DNA from: Thermoplasmata archaeon
GTDB taxonomy: Archaea > Thermoplasmatota > Thermoplasmata > Thermoplasmatales > Thermoplasmataceae
NCBI GenBank assembly: GCA_021806345.1
Contig: JAJZXP010000387.1
Location: forward strand, 26,708 to 90,707
Reading direction: 5' to 3'
Length of the DNA: 64,000 bases
In this document: positions 60,515 to 64,000 of the stretch, in pieces
Numbering within the stretch: the first letter of the stretch is position 1
Layout: each line of letters opens with the position of its first letter
Notes under the pieces: model-generated
What the model was told of the DNA's origin: nothing
Database searches by the model: none
What the model saw: only the letters and a program-made list of their open reading frames with translations
Made by a program: the position numbers and the translations under genes

Positions 60515-61543
60515 ATGACCGATGAGTTGCCAGAAATACATAATCATCATCCATATCTAATGTATAAAATGATAAAAGAAACTCCAAATGCATTAAGGAA
60601 GACTCTAACGGCAGTTGACAATGTTGATATCAGTTTTAAAAGGGGTGGCCTAACTGTTACTGGAAATGGAACATCTTTTCACGCAGGAATGTTAGGCTTT
60701 CAGGGAATAGAGGGTCAAAATTCAAAATGGAATGGCATCCAGTCATACGAATTGGAAAAATATAGGGATCCATTCTCCAATATCCTTGCAATTTCCCATA
60801 CTGGAAAGACGCATTCCACCATCCAATCAATTCTGAAAAATCCTGAAAGTAATTCTATTGGAATAACTCATGATAAGGATTCACCGATGGCTGAAGCCGT
60901 TGACATCCCAATCATAATTCCTGAAAAGGACACCTCTCTCTGCAACACAAAGGCATTTTTTGACAATGTTTTAGCATCAGCAATTGTTTCCAGAAAATTT
61001 AGCGCAGAGTCATACAATTTCAACGGACTCATAAATACCATAAGTGATAGTCTCTCTGAAGCCGATGGGATTATGAAAAGCATAGTGGAAGAACTTCCGG
61101 ATATACATAACATCTTTGTTCTAGGTGCAGGAAATAATTATTACGCTGCAAGGGAATCAGCTCAAAAGCTCAAAGAAGCAACACACATTCACTCTGAAGG
61201 CATTGAAATGGAAGAATATAACCATGGATGTACCTCAGTTACCGACAAATCAACTTTAATACTTATTATATCCAATGGAGAAGACAAGGAAAGGGTTAAA
61301 CAAATTAGCGATGGCATACGCTATGTTAATGCAACCTCAGTCGTCATCGGGGGTGAAGGAGATTTTTCAGTTGAAGTCGATTATAAAAATAACTTCGAAC
61401 TTCCGATTCAGGCAATGGCTTACACATATCTTCTGGCATATTACATGGCTGTTAAGATGCACATAAATCCTGATATTTTAAGGCTGGATGAAAAAAGCTA
61501 TTATGACTTTGACATGGCCATTTTTCCACCGGGTCATCACTGA
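60515..61543 (+). CDS. SIS-domain sugar isomerase/deaminase (GlmS isomerase-like)
   Basis: 342 residues with two SIS (sugar isomerase) domains and no glutaminase part. First domain: TVTGNGTSFHAGMLGFQGIEG, phospho-site AISHTGKTHSTI, and DTSLCNTKAF. Second: LGAGNNYYAARESAQKLKEA and HSEGIEMEEYNHG, the GlmS isomerase signature. Similar archaeal proteins handle amino sugars such as glucosamine-6-phosphate. A TTTATTTAAAAA box lies upstream. The stop overlaps the 56-residue gene on the other strand by a few bases. Confidence 0.88.
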   Translation: MTDELPEIHNHHPYLMYKMIKETPNALRKTLTAVDNVDISFKRGGLTVTGNGTSFHAGMLGFQGIEGQNSKWNGIQSYELEKYRDPFSNILAISHTGKTHSTIQSILKNPESNSIGITHDKDSPMAEAVDIPIIIPEKDTSLCNTKAFFDNVLASAIVSRKFSAESYNFNGLINTISDSLSEADGIMKSIVEELPDIHNIFVLGAGNNYYAARESAQKLKEATHIHSEGIEMEEYNHGCTSVTDKSTLILIISNGEDKERVKQISDGIRYVNATSVVIGGEGDFSVEVDYKNNFELPIQAMAYTYLLAYYMAVKMHINPDILRLDEKSYYDFDMAIFPPGHH

Positions 61544-61707
61544 GTCATTTTCTGGTTTGCTTTTCTTATTTTCTCTTCAATTTTTTTCAATTCGAAAGGA
61601 TCGATTGCAGTCGACTTGTTTTCCAATTTTTTCCTTAACTTCTTTTTCAGCTTTTCGTCTTTGCACAGATCAAGAACTCCTATCTCGAACTTCTCAAGTT
61701 CTCTCAT
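61537..61707 (-). CDS. Small lysine-rich protein coupled to CinA-domain gene (56 aa)
   Basis: 56 codons: begins MRELEKFEIGVLDLC, then lysine-rich helix KDEKLKKKLRKKLENK and KKIEEKIRKANQKMTQ. The ATG overlaps the stop of the CinA-domain gene (ATGA), which is a strong sign of a real, coupled gene. No family recognised. Charged helical make-up suits nucleic-acid or ribosome contact, but this is speculation. Its stop lies within the last bases of the convergent SIS gene. Confidence 0.6.
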   Translation of the reverse strand: MRELEKFEIGVLDLCKDEKLKKKLRKKLENKSTAIDPFELKKIEEKIRKANQKMTQ

Positions 61708-62504
61708 AATTCACCAGAATTGAGTATATCTTTCTTAAATATAGTTTTAACCAATTTTGCAAGTTCCTGAACAGTTTTATCCACTCTTGCCTTTAACTCC
61801 GTTTCATCAGATCCGTAACCATATACTTCCAGTATCAATATTGGCAGATTATTTTCGAAGGATACTGGATGACTCTTGATATAAATATCATTTTTTAATT
61901 TTCTTGAGATTTCTTTGGCAACTGGGGCAAGGGAACTTTCCATTATTCCAATAATTCGGTATTCTCTACTAATATAGTGTTTCTCGCCTAAATTCAGTTT
62001 TTCTCCAATTATTGGAAGCATGGATCTCATTTCTGCAGGAACGCCTGGAAGCGAAATAATTATTTTTTCATTAAATCTTAGAAACATACCTGGAGCTGAT
62101 CCCACATTATTTGTGATTGTCTCAGAACCTATTGGCAAGAGAGACATCTTTTTCCGCTCTTCAGTAAACTCCAATCCTCTCTTTTTGTAGGATGCCTCTA
62201 ATTTTTTGAAATACTCTTGATTGTAACTCAGATTTACTTTGAGACTTTTGGCGATGGAATTAATGGTTATATCATCCATTGTAGGACCAAGTCCTCCTGT
62301 AGTTATTATTACATCTGAATTTTTCATCAAGAAAGTCAGTGCAGTATCGATTTCTGACTGAATATCCCTGCAACTCACGTGGTAAATGACGTTTTCCCCT
62401 GCTTCGGTGAAAAATTTTGAAATTTCAGTGAAGTTAGTATCAAGAGTTCGTCCTTTAACTACTTCATTCCCAATTGTTGCAATACTGATATTCATTGGCT
62501 TCAC
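61704..62504 (-). CDS. CinA/MoaB-like nucleotide-binding domain protein
   Basis: 266 residues, only the N-terminal molybdopterin-binding-like domain of CinA (COG1058); the amidase domain of bacterial PncC is missing. Motifs: SIATIGNEVV and TTGGLGPTMDDIT with LPGVPAEMRSML. Archaeal members are annotated nicotinamide-nucleotide amidase or ADP-ribose pyrophosphatase-like. The start is GTG at 62504, overlapping the upstream 55-residue frame (GTGA), or ATG at 62495. Coupled at both ends to very small genes. Confidence 0.88.
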   Translation of the reverse strand: MKPMNISIATIGNEVVKGRTLDTNFTEISKFFTEAGENVIYHVSCRDIQSEIDTALTFLMKNSDVIITTGGLGPTMDDITINSIAKSLKVNLSYNQEYFKKLEASYKKRGLEFTEERKKMSLLPIGSETITNNVGSAPGMFLRFNEKIIISLPGVPAEMRSMLPIIGEKLNLGEKHYISREYRIIGIMESSLAPVAKEISRKLKNDIYIKSHPVSFENNLPILILEVYGYGSDETELKARVDKTVQELAKLVKTIFKKDILNSGEL

Positions 62505-62668
62505 AGGTTATTGATATATGAAACATAAAACATAAGAATGGACATTCCGATCATTATAAGCATAAAATAGAGCATCTCCCTCTTCCTGTTCTCCATCAAT
62601 ACCAAAAGATCATTTAAAAGAGTGTATTTAACCTTTCTCGATCTAAAGGGAAATTGTATTATCCACAC
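62501..62668 (-). CDS. Small single-span membrane protein (55 aa)
   Basis: A 55-codon frame starting with GTG, with charged N-terminal half (PFRSRKVKYTLLNDLL, MENRKREM) and one hydrophobic C-terminal segment (LYFMLIMIGMSILMFYVSYI). Its stop overlaps the CinA-domain start. The layout resembles a small tail-anchored protein such as SecE, but the sequence does not fit. Reality depends on the GTG start; no ATG is available upstream of the middle of the frame. Confidence 0.5.
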   Translation of the reverse strand: MWIIQFPFRSRKVKYTLLNDLLVLMENRKREMLYFMLIMIGMSILMFYVSYINNL

Positions 62669-62929
62669 AGTTTTTTCGGAAAATCCATGAAAATCACAGA
62701 CTAATGTAAAAGAGATTGTTTTAATTTTTCAGTTTTTGTGATCTTATCACATCGAGTAAAGATATAATTTACACAGAAAACCCAGTAAATAGAGGCTAAA
62801 TTAAGGAAAAAATGCGATAAAAAATATAAATATTAATTAAAAGTTAGTTCCAATTTTGATAGATAACTTAAGACAAAATTTTTAATCCATTTTCATTATA
62901 GGGTCTCATCCTAAAAGGGTGCCAAAATA
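62669..62929. other. A/T-rich spacer with divergent promoters
   Basis: 261 bases between divergent genes. Apart from the inverted repeat at 62737-62751 I see A/T boxes (for example AAAAAATATAAATATTAATT near 62819) and a GGGTG-type ribosome site (62917-62921) shortly before the ATG at 62930. No gene called. Confidence 0.5.
62737..62751. repeat. 15-base inverted repeat in spacer
   Basis: TGTGAT-CTT-ATCACA, six-base perfect arms with a three-base loop. It lies in the 261-base spacer between the small membrane gene and DUF211, so it could be an operator for either direction. Confidence 0.45.
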
Positions 62930-63214
62930 ATGAATTTAAGGAGACTCATACTTGATGTGGGGAAAGGAATTAACAGACCAACGTTACTTGAACTAAGTGA
63001 AACGATAAGCAAGTCAAAGGGTGTAGAAGGCGTAAACATTATTGTTACAGACATGGATATTGAGACTATGGGAGTTAACATCACCATAGAGGGAAACAAC
63101 ATGGACTACGACTCAATTAGCAAAAACATAGAAGAGATAGGCGCGGTAATCCATTCCATAGATGAAATTGCTGTTGGATCTAAACTGATAGAAAATATAA
63201 GGCGCGACGATTGA
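62930..63214 (+). CDS. DUF211 protein
   Basis: Conserved archaeal protein, 94 residues, of the DUF211 family (ferredoxin-like fold, oligomeric rings in solved members). Family start RRLILDVGKGINRPTLLELSETI; the C-terminal strand and helix GAVIHSIDEIAVG also fit. Overlaps the VIT-like gene by four bases. Role unknown; metal binding has been proposed for the family. A GGGTG ribosome site suggests a leadered transcript. Confidence 0.88.
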   Translation: MNLRRLILDVGKGINRPTLLELSETISKSKGVEGVNIIVTDMDIETMGVNITIEGNNMDYDSISKNIEEIGAVIHSIDEIAVGSKLIENIRRDD

Positions 63215-63735
63215 AAGAAGATCAGGGTTTTGCAATAAGCATAGGTTTAGTAGACGGATTGATAACTTCTCTCGTGATAACATCAGGGGCCATAGTCGGT
63301 CATTCCACCATAGGGTTTTATCAATCCTTAAGGATAGCTTTTGGATCTTCTTTTGTTGGGGCAATTAGCTTCTTCATCGCTCAGTTCAGCAAATTAAGCA
63401 AGGATGAATACAGGATAGCAAGAGTATTGAAACCCGGTAGCTCTAGCGTCAAAATACACCCCAGCCTGACTGGAAAAAACTTTTTGGATTCCATAGAAGG
63501 AGGGAGTGCATCTTTAATTATGGGCTTCCTTGGTGCCTCCATACCGCTCTTTTCTTACTCAATGTTGGGGGAGTCGGCAATAGTTTCACTTTTATGCTCC
63601 TATTCCTCATTAGGAGTATTTGGAATATACACTTCAAAAATATCAGGGGGCAAAAGCAGCAGATGGCTCATATCTCTAATATTATTGGGGATTATAATGA
63701 CATTTTTGGGTTACAACCTAAAGATAGTTTCCTGA
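63211..63735 (+). CDS. VIT1/CCC1-like membrane protein
   Basis: 174 residues, five membrane helices. The start IGLVDGLITSLVITSGAIVG resembles the first helix of vacuolar iron transporter (VIT) proteins, which have GLxDGxxS...GA. The second helix FGSSFVGAISFFIAQF and the cytosolic charged loop DEYRIARV fit, but the protein is shorter than the usual 230 residues and lacks a clear metal-binding loop. TTG start at 63211 overlaps the DUF211 stop. A metal (iron or manganese) exporter role is plausible. Confidence 0.7.
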   Translation: MKEDQGFAISIGLVDGLITSLVITSGAIVGHSTIGFYQSLRIAFGSSFVGAISFFIAQFSKLSKDEYRIARVLKPGSSSVKIHPSLTGKNFLDSIEGGSASLIMGFLGASIPLFSYSMLGESAIVSLLCSYSSLGVFGIYTSKISGGKSSRWLISLILLGIIMTFLGYNLKIVS

Positions 63736-63892
63736 TTTATGGGAAAATACGAAAAACAGTTTAATCTAGAGGGAATTTACCAGAAGTGAGGGACGGATAT
63801 TACAAGTAGTTTAGAGCATGAAAGCCACTGAGCTTGCGATGTGGATGAAATGCGAAAGTTTATACCATTATATTGTATACTCTTTTTGTTAT

Positions 63893-64000
63893 ATGGAAAT
63901 AACACAGCCTACTAAGTTCTATAAATCATATGACCATATGATATTCAGTTGTCAGTATCATGTCATCTTTTGTCCGAAATATAGAAGAAAGGTATTGATT
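63893..64000 (+). mobile_element. tnpA: IS200/IS605 transposase TnpA, N-terminal part (runs off right edge)
   Basis: Reads MEITQPTKFYKSYDHMI, then CQYHVIFCPKYRRKVL, the unmistakable start of the Y1 HUH single-strand transposase. Only 36 codons are in the window. A TATA-like TATACC/GTATAC region and a possible left-end hairpin (CCAC at 63825-63828 and GTGG at 63841-63844) lie upstream, but the IS boundary cannot be set without the right end. Whether a TnpB follows is unknown. Confidence 0.9.

Noticed and set aside
62501..62668. SecE identity for the 55-residue single-span frame
   Set aside because: Size and topology fit SecE, but the conserved SecE sequence around the membrane helix is not present.
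63825..63844. Defined left-end hairpin of the IS200/IS605 element
   Set aside because: Only a four-base stem (CCAC/GTGG) with a long loop is visible; not enough to set the element boundary.
1..64000. CRISPR arrays or ribosomal RNA genes
   Set aside because: No regularly spaced repeats with unique spacers and no 16S, 23S or 5S core motifs were seen on either strand.

Overview
The window reads as a compact, AT-rich chromosome segment from an archaeon, most likely of the Thermoplasmata (Thermoplasmatales-like). The archaeal assignment rests on Alba, ribosomal protein S8e, SRP19, primase large subunit PriL, RNase P subunit Rpp21, Nep1, archaeosine synthase ArcS, Elp3 and an archaeal phosphoglycolate phosphatase, together with TATA boxes about 20-30 bases upstream of first genes. 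The Thermoplasmata assignment is an inference from overall gene content (Kdp potassium pump, sequon-rich surface proteins, peptide and amino-acid scavenging genes). No genus can be fixed from the sequence alone. First genes tend to lack a Shine-Dalgarno site and look leaderless, while internal operon genes often carry GGTGA-type sites.

Layout, left part (1-20.7 kb): the N-terminal half of acetyl-CoA synthetase runs off the left edge, then come tRNA-Leu, an Lrp regulator, Alba, and a prenyl-diphosphate synthase-Get3/ArsA operon. An ALDH7-type aldehyde dehydrogenase and an APC permease follow, then an ABC exporter, two M24 Xaa-Pro peptidases plus gamma-glutamyltransferase, tRNA-Gly, Nep1 and tRNA-His. 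About 1.1 kb of transposon remnants separates tRNA-His from the S8e-SRP19 pair, followed by primase PriL and ArcS.

Middle part (20.7-45.7 kb): a tightly packed six-gene operon encodes a 1005-residue membrane-anchored, sequon-rich surface protein, two small partners, a MoxR AAA+ ATPase, a DUF58 protein and a polytopic membrane protein. It runs into an MTA/SAH deaminase-type amidohydrolase. Then come PheS, a phosphoesterase, HemA, a THUMP-like methyltransferase, Rpp21, phosphoglycolate phosphatase, and a pyrD-pyrK-queE-pyrC cluster. A universal stress protein gene converges on kdpFABC, which includes a 35-residue KdpF-like reading frame.

Right part (45.7-64 kb): Elp3, a PadR-regulated drug-type ABC exporter, an E1-like enzyme, a zinc alcohol dehydrogenase, and a UvrD-like helicase fused to a RecB-type nuclease. 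The helicase is divergent from a protein kinase gene that converges on a PP2C-phosphatase/vWA operon, giving a TerY-P-like phosphosignalling triad. Then come a glycosyltransferase with membrane partners, a SIS sugar isomerase, a CinA-domain gene flanked by two very small coupled reading frames, DUF211 plus a VIT-like membrane protein, and the start of an IS200/IS605 TnpA at the right edge.

The two most promising modules for an undescribed system are the MoxR/DUF58/surface-protein operon (20768-28027) and the helicase-nuclease next to the kinase/phosphatase/vWA triad (52134-57905). Functional statements about how each module works as a unit are inference.
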